Below are positions 8,194 to 17,616 of a stretch of DNA of 64,000 nucleotides, piece by piece (the stretch's first letter is position 1; the number at the start of each line of letters is the position of its first letter). Where the stretch lies: the NCBI GenBank assembly GCA_050331295.1, contig JBHJGZ010000006.1, positions 1 to 64,000 on the forward strand, given 5' to 3'. Source of the stretch: Kuafuiihalomonas sp050331295 (GTDB taxonomy: Bacteria > Myxococcota > Kuafuiibacteriia > Kuafuiibacteriales > Kuafuiibacteriaceae). The notes under the pieces are model-generated. The model saw nothing but the letters and a program-made list of their open reading frames with translations, made no database searches and was not told the origin of the DNA. The translations under genes and the position numbers were made by a program.

Positions 8194-9298
8194 GGGACCG
8201 GCTCGTGTTGGGCCTCGGCTTCGGCACGCCGATGAGCTCTGCCGCGAGTCGCTCGGTATGGCGGCGGTTTCCGGCTTGAAGGTGATGAACCCTCATGAAA
8301 CGGCCGTTCTCTGACCAGGCCTCGGCGCGCTCTGTTTCGATGGTGTCCGCATGGAGCAGCACCAGCTCCCGCGGGGTGACCGGTGCGACGGAGGCCGCAA
8401 GCTTCTCGAGCTCTCCGGGGGTCTCCAAGGCCGTAGCTTCGGCCAATACGAGCACGCGGTCCGCCTGCCGGATGCAGCGTTCGCTCCACGAGCTCGAATG
8501 CCGGTCGGGGATGTAGATCAACGTTTCGTACAACAGCTCGAGCTCGGCCAGCGCCTCCGCCAGCCATCGCCCCAGCGGACTCATGCAGGGAGATGTGGTG
8601 GCGTAGGCCGCGGAGTAGCGGGCCTCCACCAGCGACCGAGGCAACAGATTCACGGTCTTCATCCCGTTCAGGCCTTCCGCCAACTTTTCCGCCCACGTCA
8701 TCGGATCGGGCCCGGCGGGATGGCTCAACACCGCCAGGGATTTGACGGAATCCTGAGGGATCAGGGTCTCGCGTCGATGGTGTTGGTCGACAACCCTTCG
8801 GCGGACGTTGAGCACAAAGGTTGGAAACAACGCGCTCCACTCGCCGAAGGTCGCGATGTCGATGCGCGCGAGCTCCGTATCCTCCAATGCGGTGACGGTG
8901 GCGGACCTGGGTTCGGGTCGAAGTCCGTTGAGCTTGCCGACCAGGCCCTGCGGTCCAACGGCGACCACGCGGGGACACCGGCGTCGTTGTTCATGGCGCA
9001 CCTCCAAACGGCCCCGGACCACCAGATACATCGAGTCGCTCGGGTCCCCTTGACGAAACAGCTCTTGCCCACACTCGAGGGAAAGTCGCTCCAGGCCAGC
9101 CGCCAACCCAGCGAGATCAGGCGGAGAGAGGGTACCGAACAGCGGACGCAGTGCCTCCACCACCGAGGCCTCGCCCGATGTTGCGGGCTTCGAGGGGGCT
9201 TGGGATGGGCCCTCGGGCGCGGCGTGTTCGTCGAGCTCTTCCTGGCGCACATCCAACTCGAGTTCTCCGCCTTCTTGCCTGTCTGTCGCCAGCGTCAT
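8162..9298 (-). CDS. cyclic-nucleotide-binding protein resembling a patatin-less NTE-family esterase
   Basis: A 378-residue protein. A disordered acidic N terminus precedes a cNMP-binding beta-roll of about residues 55-165 (ELFRQGDPSDSMYLVVRGRLEV, then GLVGKLNGLRPEPRSATVTALEDTELARI). A Rossmann-like segment follows (SVKSLAVLSHPAG, ADRVLVLAEA, RELVLLHAD), with the motif MRVHHLQAGNRRHTERLAAELIG. That order and the final motif are typical of neuropathy-target-esterase-like proteins just before their patatin domain, but here the protein ends about 20 residues later with no GxSxG. ATG 9298 is preceded by AGGAAAGGGG. It overlaps the CHAT gene tail to tail by 32 bp. Probably a cNMP sensor without esterase activity. 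Confidence 0.75.
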   Translation of the reverse strand: MTLATDRQEGGELELDVRQEELDEHAAPEGPSQAPSKPATSGEASVVEALRPLFGTLSPPDLAGLAAGLERLSLECGQELFRQGDPSDSMYLVVRGRLEVRHEQRRRCPRVVAVGPQGLVGKLNGLRPEPRSATVTALEDTELARIDIATFGEWSALFPTFVLNVRRRVVDQHHRRETLIPQDSVKSLAVLSHPAGPDPMTWAEKLAEGLNGMKTVNLLPRSLVEARYSAAYATTSPCMSPLGRWLAEALAELELLYETLIYIPDRHSSSWSERCIRQADRVLVLAEATALETPGELEKLAASVAPVTPRELVLLHADTIETERAEAWSENGRFMRVHHLQAGNRRHTERLAAELIGVPKPRPNTSRSPMADLSAFDD

Positions 9299-9618
9299 GG
9301 CATTGCCCCTTTCCTTCGCACTCGACTCGTTCTGCAACCGAACCCGGTTCCGCATCCGAGAGCGCCGCGGTCACCCATCACGACAATCGGCTTTGGCCTT
9401 CCCTTTCCCCAGCAGCGTTCAGCCCATTTGAGTTCCTGAAAAGTAGACGTTCTTGGGTTCTCTTCTCCCTCATCGTCTCGGGTCTTTTCTCGCTCGCGGT
9501 CGCATTCTCCGGTTCGGCCGCAGCCACCGGTCGGATACGTGGGGTCGAAAGAGGGGGTCCAATCCTGCTCCAGGCCCAGCGTGTTGTCGGAAGTGAAGGC
9601 TCGCGTTAGGGACCGGGC
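9299..9618. other. divergent intergenic region
   Basis: About 320 bp between the cNMP-binding gene and glgX. It must hold both promoters. I saw no convincing hairpin, repeat or coding frame. Confidence 0.5.
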
Positions 9619-11649
9619 ATGTCCCGAGGCACTATCGAACCCGGTGAAGCCGCGCCCCTCGGCTCTTCCCTCCTCGCAGACGGCGTGAACTTCAGCGTGT
9701 ATGCGCCGGAGGCACAGAGGATGGAGCTGGTTCTGTTCGACGCGCCGGACGCACCTCACCCGTCCGAGGTCATTCCGCTGGATGCGAGCAAACATCGAAC
9801 CTTTCACTACTGGCACGCGTTGGTACCCGGCCTGCGGGCCGGTCAGGTCTATGCGTATCGAGTCGTCTCACGACGCAGCCCTCATCCCGAGCTCGATCCC
9901 GCCAAACTGTTGATCGATCCGTACGCAAGGCTCCTGGCGTATCCGTCGGTGTACGATCGGGCGGCAGCTAGCCGGCCCGGCAACAACGAGTCCGAGGCGC
10001 TCCGGAGCGTTGTCGTCGATATGGCGACGTACGACTGGGAAGGCGACCAACATCCGCACCGAAGCTTCAGGGATACCATCATTTACGAGATGCACGTGCG
10101 TGGCTTCACGATGCATCCGACCTCCGGCGTGTCCCCAGACAGGCGCGGGACCTTCGGCGGTATCATCGACAAGATTCCGTACCTTCAGTCTCTCGGCATC
10201 ACCGCGGTGGAGCTGATGCCGGTCTTTGCGTTCGACCCCGACGACGCCCCGGCCGGCCGCAAAAACTACTGGGGCTACAGCCCCATCTCCTTCTTCGCAC
10301 CCCACGCTGCCTATAGCTCTCAGCGCGAGGGGATGGGCCCGATCCACGAGTTCAGGGACATGGTAAAGGCGCTTCACCGCGCGGGCCTCGAAGTGATCCT
10401 GGACGTGGTCTACAACCACACCGCGGAGGGGGGAGCCGGAGGCCCCACCTTCGGATACCGAGGCCTCGCCAACGACGCGTACTATATCCTGTCCGAAGGC
10501 CTGGACACCAACTATACTGGAACTGGCAATACACTCAATGCAAACCATTCAGTAACTCGTCACATGATCCAGGACTCCCTTCGGTTCTGGGTCCACGACA
10601 TGCACGTGGACGGCTTTCGTTTCGACCTCGCATCGATTCTCATGCGAGATGAGCAAGGCCACTTGCTTCGCACACCCCACACGCTTTACAGCATCGAAAC
10701 CGATCCGTACCTGGTCAATGCAAAGTTGATTGCGGAGCCCTGGGATGCTGCGGGGCTCTATCAGGTCGGCTCATTCATCGGAGATCGCTGGCGGGAATGG
10801 AACGGGCGGTTTCGGGATGACGTGCGATCGTTCGTACGAAGCGATCCGGGCATGGTCCCGGTCCTGGCCAATCGAGTCCTGGCCAGTCCAGACCTCTACG
10901 AAAAGCACAAGCGGACGCCGGAGCAGGCCATCAACTTTGTCACCTGTCACGACGGCTTCACGCTGAATGACCTGGTGAGCTACAACATCAAGCACAACGA
11001 AGCGAACGGCGAAGACAACCGAGACGGGCACGACCACAATCTATCGTGGAACCATGGCATCGAAGGTCCGACCGAAGACCCCGCCATCGAGGCGCTGCGC
11101 AAAAAGCAGATCAAGAACTTCCTCGGCCTGACCCTGATTTCGGCCGGCGTTCCCATGCTCCTTATGGGCGACGAGGTCCGGCGTACGCAGCACGGAAACA
11201 ACAACGCCTATTGCCAGGATAACGAATTGAGCTGGTTCGATTGGTCGCTGGTCGAGCGAAACGGCGAGTTTCTTCGGTTCGTCCGCGAACTCACCGCCTG
11301 GCGCCACGAATGGCGACTGCCTCGGGACGAGCACATGCTCCTGACCGACATGCTGGAAAGCATCGAGGTCGAGTGGCACGGCATCCGCTTGCTCGAACCC
11401 GACTGGTCCTACGCGTCGCGGAGCATCGCCATGACCATTGTCGGCGGCATCTTCCATGCGATCTTCAACGCGTATTGGGAGTCCTTGGACTTCGAGTTGC
11501 CGGAGTGCGCCAGCGGGTCGTGGCGTCGGTTCATGGACACCTCCCGCCCTTCACCCCACGACATCTGTCCGTTTCGAGATGCCCTGGACCTGGAGAATCA
11601 GGCGACCTATCGGGTGGCGCCCCGCAGCCTTGTCGTTCTGATCTCGTAG
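9619..11649 (+). CDS. glgX: glycogen debranching enzyme (GH13 isoamylase type)
   Basis: A 676-residue cytoplasmic enzyme cleaving alpha-1,6 branches of glycogen or limit dextrins. An N-terminal CBM48-type domain (about residues 10-100, GVNFSVYAPEAQRMELVLFD) precedes the GH13 barrel. All four conserved regions are present: DVVYNHT, GFRFDLAS with the nucleophile Asp, IAEPWD with the acid/base Glu, and FVTCHDGFT. Length and order match GlgX. No other glycogen gene is near. The gene appears monocistronic, followed by about 200 bp without a clear frame. Confidence is high because the motifs are complete. Confidence 0.96.
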   Translation: MSRGTIEPGEAAPLGSSLLADGVNFSVYAPEAQRMELVLFDAPDAPHPSEVIPLDASKHRTFHYWHALVPGLRAGQVYAYRVVSRRSPHPELDPAKLLIDPYARLLAYPSVYDRAAASRPGNNESEALRSVVVDMATYDWEGDQHPHRSFRDTIIYEMHVRGFTMHPTSGVSPDRRGTFGGIIDKIPYLQSLGITAVELMPVFAFDPDDAPAGRKNYWGYSPISFFAPHAAYSSQREGMGPIHEFRDMVKALHRAGLEVILDVVYNHTAEGGAGGPTFGYRGLANDAYYILSEGLDTNYTGTGNTLNANHSVTRHMIQDSLRFWVHDMHVDGFRFDLASILMRDEQGHLLRTPHTLYSIETDPYLVNAKLIAEPWDAAGLYQVGSFIGDRWREWNGRFRDDVRSFVRSDPGMVPVLANRVLASPDLYEKHKRTPEQAINFVTCHDGFTLNDLVSYNIKHNEANGEDNRDGHDHNLSWNHGIEGPTEDPAIEALRKKQIKNFLGLTLISAGVPMLLMGDEVRRTQHGNNNAYCQDNELSWFDWSLVERNGEFLRFVRELTAWRHEWRLPRDEHMLLTDMLESIEVEWHGIRLLEPDWSYASRSIAMTIVGGIFHAIFNAYWESLDFELPECASGSWRRFMDTSRPSPHDICPFRDALDLENQATYRVAPRSLVVLIS

Positions 11650-11857
11650 ACCGCGGTCGTCGTGCCCTGGCCCGGTGTGGTCAGAGGCCCTCGCGAAGCC
11701 AGTCCCGGGCATCGCAGGATCGTCTGGTTTCAGATCCACGAACTCCAAATGCTTCACCGGTGCACCTCCGGCCGCCATCCTCTCAGGCCGGCCGAAGGAT
11801 CAAGAGGAGCTCGGATTCGGACTCGTCATGAGGGACCGCGCCGGGCAGACTCTCGGC

Positions 11858-12739
11858 ATGAGGACCATCACGACTTTGGCTTCGCTCACCATCGTCTCCG
11901 GATGGTCCTGCATCGGGTCCGAGCTCGCCGAAGCCCCAATGGACCTCGATGCGTCCTCGTCTTCAGCGGAGACCGCCTTCCCGCCGCCCACGCCACCTCC
12001 GGCCTCGGCGACGTCGGAACCGCTGCCCCCGCGCCCACCGCCGGCGCCGCCCGCACCTTCCCCCCCGAGCGCGCGGAACGCAGCAGCCGCATCCAACGCC
12101 CCCTCACCGTACGGAGCAGCGGGCTCGCCGCCTTCCGCCCCCGCGCCGACCGCGGAGGACCCGCCCGCGGGTGCAGGAGTCCGCACCTCGGCGGACACGG
12201 CGCCCCAAAAACCCCCGGCCGCCGACCTCGACGTGCGGCGCAGCAACCCCTACCGGTTTCCGGTCGGGGGCGCGGTCGACGACGCGCCCCAGCGGATCGA
12301 AACGGTGCGGCAATTGATCGACCGGCTCGGTCAAGACGCATTGGCCCACGAGGCTCGAATGACCGGACGCCAACCGGACGTCATGGGCCGCACCGACGTC
12401 GATGTCGAAAAGGAGCACGCCACGTACATCACATCTCTCAGGACGAACCATCGGCGGATGCGGCTCTTGATGCACGAGGTTGCAAGGTGTCCAAACGCGT
12501 CGCCGGATCGACCCGTGGCCGACGCGTCGGCACCGGTGCAGCAGCTGGCCCGCGAAATCGACCGCTACGCCAGCACAACCCCCACCGCGCGCGAAGCGTC
12601 TCGTCACGTCCGGAATCTCCGTCCCCTGATCGTCCGATGGAAGAGCGTCTACGTCGATCCGAGCGACGCTGATGAGGCGTCGAAGCCGGAGTGGCAGGTG
12701 CCGCCCCAGGTCAAGCGGAGCTGGTGTACCGCACCGTAG
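11858..12739 (+). CDS. putative exported Pro/Ala-rich protein
   Basis: A 293-residue protein. It starts with a short export signal (MRTITTLASLTIVSGWSC) whose Cys could be a lipidation site, although the preceding residues are not a standard lipobox. A long Pro/Ala/Ser-rich linker of about residues 25-130 follows, typical of a periplasmic or cell-wall spanning segment. The C-terminal 150 residues are a charged helical domain that I do not recognise. ATG 11858 is preferred because it places the signal at the N terminus; ATG 11828 is an in-frame alternative. Convergent with the next gene. No function assigned. Confidence 0.65.
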   Translation: MRTITTLASLTIVSGWSCIGSELAEAPMDLDASSSSAETAFPPPTPPPASATSEPLPPRPPPAPPAPSPPSARNAAAASNAPSPYGAAGSPPSAPAPTAEDPPAGAGVRTSADTAPQKPPAADLDVRRSNPYRFPVGGAVDDAPQRIETVRQLIDRLGQDALAHEARMTGRQPDVMGRTDVDVEKEHATYITSLRTNHRRMRLLMHEVARCPNASPDRPVADASAPVQQLAREIDRYASTTPTAREASRHVRNLRPLIVRWKSVYVDPSDADEASKPEWQVPPQVKRSWCTAP

Positions 12740-12762
12740 CCACCCGGCCTCCTTCACGATGG

Positions 12763-14145
12763 TCAGCGAGCCCCGACGCTGTCAGAGACCCGTGGGATCA
12801 CCAGCAGATCATGCCCGCCCCGCGGCACCTCCACCCGATGCCGGGTCGGCACAAGACGTGGTCCATCCTCCGAACGCTCCACTCGATAGAATTGTACCCA
12901 TGAGGTGATGGGCTGCTCGGAGCGCTCGTGGTAGGTGACGACCGCCAGCGCTTCGCCTCGGCCATCGAAGACCGCATTCTCTGGAAGCACACCCTCCGCC
13001 CGGAGCGGTCCATCCACCGTCTCCAGCCGACCAGATACCGGATCGAACTGCACTAGCGAGAGGGAGTGCGCGGTCCTGCGCCCAAACAATGCGTACGGCA
13101 GCCCAAAAGGAAGATACGTTCGCTCCATGTTGACGACCGCCAAGAGCTCGCCAGACGGATCCATGGCAAAGCTTTCCGGACTGAGCGAGACGGAAGCTTT
13201 GGACACCACCTCGTGCTTCCCCAGGGCATCGAAGCGCACGCAAGCGATGGCGCCCGGTCCATTGAATACAGCATCCAGATTCTTCGGACCCCATCCAGTG
13301 TCGGCCACGAGGAACATCTGGCCATCCTTGGACCACTCCCCCATCGAGATCCACCGGCCCGCCTCCACCGCGTCTCCGACCGGCTTGACGCCGGCCGGTC
13401 GACCGTTGCTTTCGAAAACCACCTCGAAGAAGCCGACATGGGTGTTGCCCAGATTGAGCGCGATATAGCGGCCCGTCGGATCGATCGACGCATAGAGTGG
13501 TCCCAGGTCGGATGCGCGCCGACGAAACTCCGTGGTGTCGACGGATGCAAGAGTTGGTGCCCCGGCCGGCAGACCGTCCTCCAACCTCACCAGAGCAAGA
13601 CCGCCTCCCTCGTCCTCCACCGGAGCGACCAACCAGCCTCCGTCGGGTGCCACGTCCACCGACTTCGGATTGCGTCCAATGGCCATCGTCGCGGTCGACG
13701 CCCACGTCCCTCTTCCAGCGGTCTGGAACACCTCGAGGCGCAGTCCCTCGGGGAGCGATGTGTAGGCGCTTTGGACCTTTTCGACATCGTCCGGCACTTC
13801 CCCGCGGACCTCGATCACGTACACGAAGCGGCCATCGGCGGATGCGGCCATGGATCCGGGCCAACCCACCACGGAGTTGGACGCGGGAACCGAACGAGTT
13901 TCTCGGGGGCCCGAATTCGGTTCGATGACCGTGAGCGCATCGCGAAGGCCCGAGACTTGCCGGAGTTTCCCGTCGGCGTACGCGAAGCCCGCCATGTCCG
14001 CGTCGGAGAGCACCAGCAGATGTTCCCGTGAGAAGCCGTCAAACGCAGGAATCGAGTCCCGGTCCACCAGGGAGGGCGCCGATGAACAAGCCACGGCCAG
14101 GAGTCCGGAGGCGATGGCGACCGACGTCGACGGACGCAAGCCCAC
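12763..14145 (-). CDS. exported beta-propeller-like lipoprotein
   Basis: A protein of about 460 residues. GTG 14145 would put a short signal ending in lipobox LAVAC right at the N terminus; the frame stays open to 14370, so a longer start is possible, and no strong ribosome site decides it. The mature part has repeated four-strand modules with Asp/Gly turns (SMAASADGRFVYVIEV, SVDVAPDGGWLVAPV, SIDPTGRYIALNLG, FAMDPSGELLAVVN), the pattern of YVTN/WD-like beta-propellers. No catalytic motif is seen. Likely a surface or periplasmic binding protein. The downstream neighbour is convergent and TetR lies upstream in the same direction. Confidence 0.75.
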   Translation of the reverse strand: MGLRPSTSVAIASGLLAVACSSAPSLVDRDSIPAFDGFSREHLLVLSDADMAGFAYADGKLRQVSGLRDALTVIEPNSGPRETRSVPASNSVVGWPGSMAASADGRFVYVIEVRGEVPDDVEKVQSAYTSLPEGLRLEVFQTAGRGTWASTATMAIGRNPKSVDVAPDGGWLVAPVEDEGGGLALVRLEDGLPAGAPTLASVDTTEFRRRASDLGPLYASIDPTGRYIALNLGNTHVGFFEVVFESNGRPAGVKPVGDAVEAGRWISMGEWSKDGQMFLVADTGWGPKNLDAVFNGPGAIACVRFDALGKHEVVSKASVSLSPESFAMDPSGELLAVVNMERTYLPFGLPYALFGRRTAHSLSLVQFDPVSGRLETVDGPLRAEGVLPENAVFDGRGEALAVVTYHERSEQPITSWVQFYRVERSEDGPRLVPTRHRVEVPRGGHDLLVIPRVSDSVGAR

Positions 14146-14408
14146 AGGTGGACTTGCGCTGGTCCCGCATCGAGAACGGGACGCGCCAATCCGTCCTCCC
14201 GATGGCGCTAATGAAGCAGGGAGTGCGAATGAACCCGGCGGTGCGAACGAAATCGTCTTGTGCTGCACGACGGAAAGGTAGGGACCGGCGGCTCGGAGGG
14301 CGATTCGCATTGCCGACCCTGCGCCCAACCCGCCAAAGGCCGGCAGAGACGCGGTTTCGAGGACTTTCACGCCAGGAGGTCACCCCCTCACGGGTCGGAC
14401 CTTCGCGT

Positions 14409-15104
14409 TCAACGATGCTCGGGGAGCACCGGCTGAACGGCTCGGCTCTCCACGAAAGCCCGGGCCAGATCGAAAACCACCTGCTCCACATCCTCAGCCG
14501 GGGCGTCGGGTGAAGCATCGACGATCAGCGCTGCCACCGCCCCTTCCACCGCCCCGATGAGGACCTGCGCCGTCGACTTGGCGTCCTTCACCTCGAGGTC
14601 CGGAAACCGAGCAAGCAGCGTTTCAATGGAGTCGTGCACCCGGCCTCGGGTTGCCTTCGCCAACGCCTGGGAGGAGTGCTGGCCCATCAGAGGGCGGAGG
14701 GCTCGGGCCACTTCTGCGAGGTCCTGCTTCGCGCGAACGAAGGTTGTGGTGACCGATTGAAGGCCTTCTCGGTAGGGGCTTCCGGAAGCGCAGCGAGCCG
14801 CCTCGACCACTTTGTGGCTCAGCGTCTCCAGGTAGCGTGCGATCAAGGCCGCGACCAGAGCCTGCTTGTTCGGAAAGTATTGATAGAGAGACCCGATGGA
14901 AACGCCAGCCACTTCCGCGACCCGCACCGTCGTCAAGTACTCGATGCCCTCTCGCTGCAGAACGCGAAGGGTGGCCTCGATGATGGCGTGGGTGAGGACT
15001 CGAGAACGCTCCTGTCGAGGCTCTTTTCGCAGCCGCTCCGGCCCGTTCAGGTGACTCAGCTCAGATGCGAATGGAAGCCCTGGCGACCGGTTCCTAGCAT
15101 CCAT
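14409..15104 (-). CDS. TetR-family transcriptional regulator
   Basis: A 231-residue regulator. The helix-turn-helix lies at about residues 30-75 (AIIEATLRVLQREGIEYLTTVRVAEVAG, then VSIGSLYQYFPNKQALVAAL), a textbook TetR DNA-binding motif. The C-terminal all-helical ligand domain is poorly conserved. ATG 15104 is used; TTG/ATG alternatives lie within 15 bp. It is divergent from the outer-membrane protein gene, with starts only about 50 bp apart, so it probably controls that promoter and its own. The ligand is unknown. Confidence 0.92.
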   Translation of the reverse strand: MDARNRSPGLPFASELSHLNGPERLRKEPRQERSRVLTHAIIEATLRVLQREGIEYLTTVRVAEVAGVSIGSLYQYFPNKQALVAALIARYLETLSHKVVEAARCASGSPYREGLQSVTTTFVRAKQDLAEVARALRPLMGQHSSQALAKATRGRVHDSIETLLARFPDLEVKDAKSTAQVLIGAVEGAVAALIVDASPDAPAEDVEQVVFDLARAFVESRAVQPVLPEHR

Positions 15105-15154
15105 GCACCATGCCTTCATTCAAAACGACCGACGTCGCCCCAAAATCTGAACCG

Positions 15155-15787
15155 ATGGCCGAGGACCACGTCCGGTGGGGAATCCTTCTCGCCGCTGGCC
15201 TCGTCCTTGTGATCGCTTCTCCCGCGAGCGCTCGCGCGACCGAGGAAGCGACCTCGGGGCCTGCTTCGACGCGACCCATTCGTCTGGTCCTGCAGATCAG
15301 CGCCCTCGACCCGCTCCCTCTGATAGGTGATCCCTCCCTTCAGGTTCTGCTTGGTGCCGAGTACGTGCCGTGGCGCCTTCAGGCACTGGTCCGGGCCAGC
15401 CTGCCTCGGCGACTCAACGACGTGGCGGCATCCTCGGTGTTCGAAAACGGAAACGACTTTCGGGTCGAGTGGGGAGGTGAAACTTCTTTCGTGGCGCGGT
15501 GGCGCCCCTTCGCCACGCTCGGCCTCGACGTGCAGGGAGGTCTCGGTTTCGAGCGCTTCGAGCTTTTTCCGGAGGACGCGCCCGCCACCGCAGAAGTGGT
15601 GGAGACCGGATTCGCTTTGGCCGGCGTGGGCTATACCGTGGGCCTATGGGGTCCGTTTCACGCGAGGGCTGGGGGATCGTTCGTCTTCTTGTTCGGAGGC
15701 GATCCGCCGGAGACCGTAGGCGACATTCCGACCGATCTGGAGTTTGGATTCTTCTCTCCGGAGTTCCTGTTGGGGGCCGCATTTTGA
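15155..15787 (+). CDS. predicted outer-membrane beta-barrel protein
   Basis: A 210-residue protein starting with a Sec signal peptide (WGILLAAGLVLVIASPASARA). The mature part consists of alternating amphipathic strands with aromatic girdles (LQVLLGAEYVPWRLQALVRAS, FALAGVGYTVGLWGPFHARA) and ends in a hydrophobic/aromatic residue (LLGAAF), a common barrel C-terminal signature. ATG 15155 is chosen because it starts the signal; ATG 15110 would add 15 polar residues and leave almost no space to the TetR start. Size suggests an 8-stranded barrel. Probably TetR-regulated, and followed by a thioredoxin-like gene. Function unknown. Confidence 0.7.
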   Translation: MAEDHVRWGILLAAGLVLVIASPASARATEEATSGPASTRPIRLVLQISALDPLPLIGDPSLQVLLGAEYVPWRLQALVRASLPRRLNDVAASSVFENGNDFRVEWGGETSFVARWRPFATLGLDVQGGLGFERFELFPEDAPATAEVVETGFALAGVGYTVGLWGPFHARAGGSFVFLFGGDPPETVGDIPTDLEFGFFSPEFLLGAAF

Positions 15788-15865
15788 ATCCACGACGAGG
15801 TTCAGCCCTATGTGGGGACACGCACGCCGTTGACCTTCGGGTGGACGCTGCGTGACGGCCCCGAA

Positions 15866-16450
15866 ATGACGGCGACCCGCATCCCTCGCCTCGTGCTCTT
15901 CGTGCTCACGAGCTGGACACATCCGATGGCCGTCGAAGCCGCACCCGGCCGCACGCCGAGTCGAGGCGCGGTCGGGGAGCCGGCGCCCTGGTTCCTCGCC
16001 GCGACCCAGAATCCGGAACGCTGCGGGATCTCTCGAGTGGATCTCGGGCGATGGGTCGGGGACCGCGCGGAAGCCAGGCGTCCGGTGGCCTTGAGCTTCG
16101 CCGCTTCCGACTGTCGACCGTGCTGGCGGGAGCTGGCGGCCCTTCGAGATCGAGCGGCCCAGCTCGAGGCCCTCGGGGCCGCATTGGTGGTGGTGGTGAT
16201 GGACGTGACCGCGGAAGGACAGGCGCGCATGCTGGAGGGGCTGAACGCCATGAACCTCTCGTTTCCGGTGATCTTCGATGCACCGGGACTTCCTCTCGCC
16301 CGAAGCTATGGCGTCTCGTCACTGCCGCACCTCGTGGTGGTTGCCCGGGACGGGACCATTCAATGGACCCGTGAAGGATATCGAGGCGAGGAGAGTCTGG
16401 ACGCGCTGTGGACGGCGCTCGAAGGAGGACGCTTCGTCAACGCGCCCTGA
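15866..16450 (+). CDS. thioredoxin-like (TlpA/AhpC-type) exported protein
   Basis: A 194-residue protein with an N-terminal signal-like segment (IPRLVLFVLTSWTHPMAVEA) and a thioredoxin fold. The active-site region reads FAASDCRPCWREL, a CxxC pair that keeps both redox Cys, followed by VVVVMDVTAEG and the conserved cis-Pro region SSLPHLVVVARDG. It probably acts in the periplasm in thiol-disulfide exchange. GTG 15812 is an in-frame alternative start. It lies 78 bp after the barrel gene and may be co-transcribed. It converges with apbE, about 33 bp away. Confidence 0.82.
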   Translation: MTATRIPRLVLFVLTSWTHPMAVEAAPGRTPSRGAVGEPAPWFLAATQNPERCGISRVDLGRWVGDRAEARRPVALSFAASDCRPCWRELAALRDRAAQLEALGAALVVVVMDVTAEGQARMLEGLNAMNLSFPVIFDAPGLPLARSYGVSSLPHLVVVARDGTIQWTREGYRGEESLDALWTALEGGRFVNAP

Positions 16451-16483
16451 CGGCGGAGCTCGAGCTCTCTTTCCCGGTTGGCT

Positions 16484-17563
16484 TCAAGCGTCGTCGGGCG
16501 CAACCCGTCGCGCGCGAAAGCCTTCGGTCATCTCTTCGCGGAACCCATCCGAAGTCGAGAACACCACGTACGCTTCCAGGTCATGGGCCCGGGCGAGCTC
16601 GAGGGCCCGCTCGGGTCCCACCACCATCAACGCCGTCGCCCACGCGTCGGCGAGGGCGCACCGCTCATGCAGGATGCTGACCAAAGCCAACGGGTGACGC
16701 ACCGGCTTCCCGGTCTCGGGGTCCAGCGTGTGTACGTACCGGACCCCGTCGAGCTCATAGCTGTTTCGGTAGTTGCCCGACGTGGCCAAGGCCCCGCCGT
16801 CGACCTGGACCACGGCGCGTACGTTTCGGACGCCGCGCACCGGCTCTTCGATGCCAAGGCGCCACGACTGACCGAGGCGATTGGTCCCCAGGGCCCGGAC
16901 CTCGCCTCCGATCTCCACCAGGTAGTCTCGGACGCCCGCCGTCTCCAGGATCTCAGCCAGCCGATCCACGGCGTAGCCCTTGGCAATGGCGGACAAGTCG
17001 ATGGCGAGCTCCGGATGCCGCTTCGTGAGGGCCGGTGGGCGGTCGCGAACCTGAAGCTTGGAATGGCCGACCCGAGCCTTCAGGGTTTCGAGATCTTCGG
17101 GAGACGGAACGCGCTCGGGGCGACCCGAGGGTCCAAACCCCCACGCATCCACCAGGGGTCCCACGGTGATGTCGAAAGCGCCGTTGCTGAGGGCGGAGAC
17201 CTCGAGTCCATCTTTGACCACCTGGGCGAAGGCGGGCGAGACGGGAAACGGGTCGGTGCCTCGATAGCGATTGAACGCGGAGATCTCGGAGTCCGGATCC
17301 CACGTGGACATCTGGCGATTGATGGTTTCCAGCTCGTCTCCAAAGGCAGCGTGGATGGCGGACGCTCGGCTCGATGGGAGCGCCTCCGCCAACGTTACGC
17401 GGTACGTGGTTCCCATCGTTTGCCCCTGAAACGTGGTGACGGAAGTGGGAGCCTCGCTCAGCCCCAGCCATGCGATATAGCCGGTGACGACGATGAGGGC
17501 ACCCAGCAGCAAGGGCCAGATGAGCAGGGTCGATTGCCGGTTCGAAGACGCGTCTTCAACCAT
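16484..17563 (-). CDS. apbE: FAD:protein FMN transferase
   Basis: A 359-residue enzyme that transfers FMN from FAD to Thr of flavoproteins, here most likely RnfG and RnfD of the same operon. An N-terminal membrane anchor (LLIWPLLLGALIVVTGYIAWLG) is followed by the ApbE fold, with MGTTYRV, AFDITVGPLVDAWGFG, AIAKGYAVD, VEIGGEVRALG, the HTLDPETG loop and DAWATALMV carrying the metal-binding Asp. It acts on the periplasmic face. It is the last gene of the rnf operon, 53 bp after the reductase. Family length and motifs are complete. Confidence 0.94.
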   Translation of the reverse strand: MVEDASSNRQSTLLIWPLLLGALIVVTGYIAWLGLSEAPTSVTTFQGQTMGTTYRVTLAEALPSSRASAIHAAFGDELETINRQMSTWDPDSEISAFNRYRGTDPFPVSPAFAQVVKDGLEVSALSNGAFDITVGPLVDAWGFGPSGRPERVPSPEDLETLKARVGHSKLQVRDRPPALTKRHPELAIDLSAIAKGYAVDRLAEILETAGVRDYLVEIGGEVRALGTNRLGQSWRLGIEEPVRGVRNVRAVVQVDGGALATSGNYRNSYELDGVRYVHTLDPETGKPVRHPLALVSILHERCALADAWATALMVVGPERALELARAHDLEAYVVFSTSDGFREEMTEGFRARRVAPDDA

Positions 17564-17616
17564 CGGAAGGACGGCCTAACAAGGCCCTCCGGGGACTGCA
17601 ACGGGAAGCGGCCACC

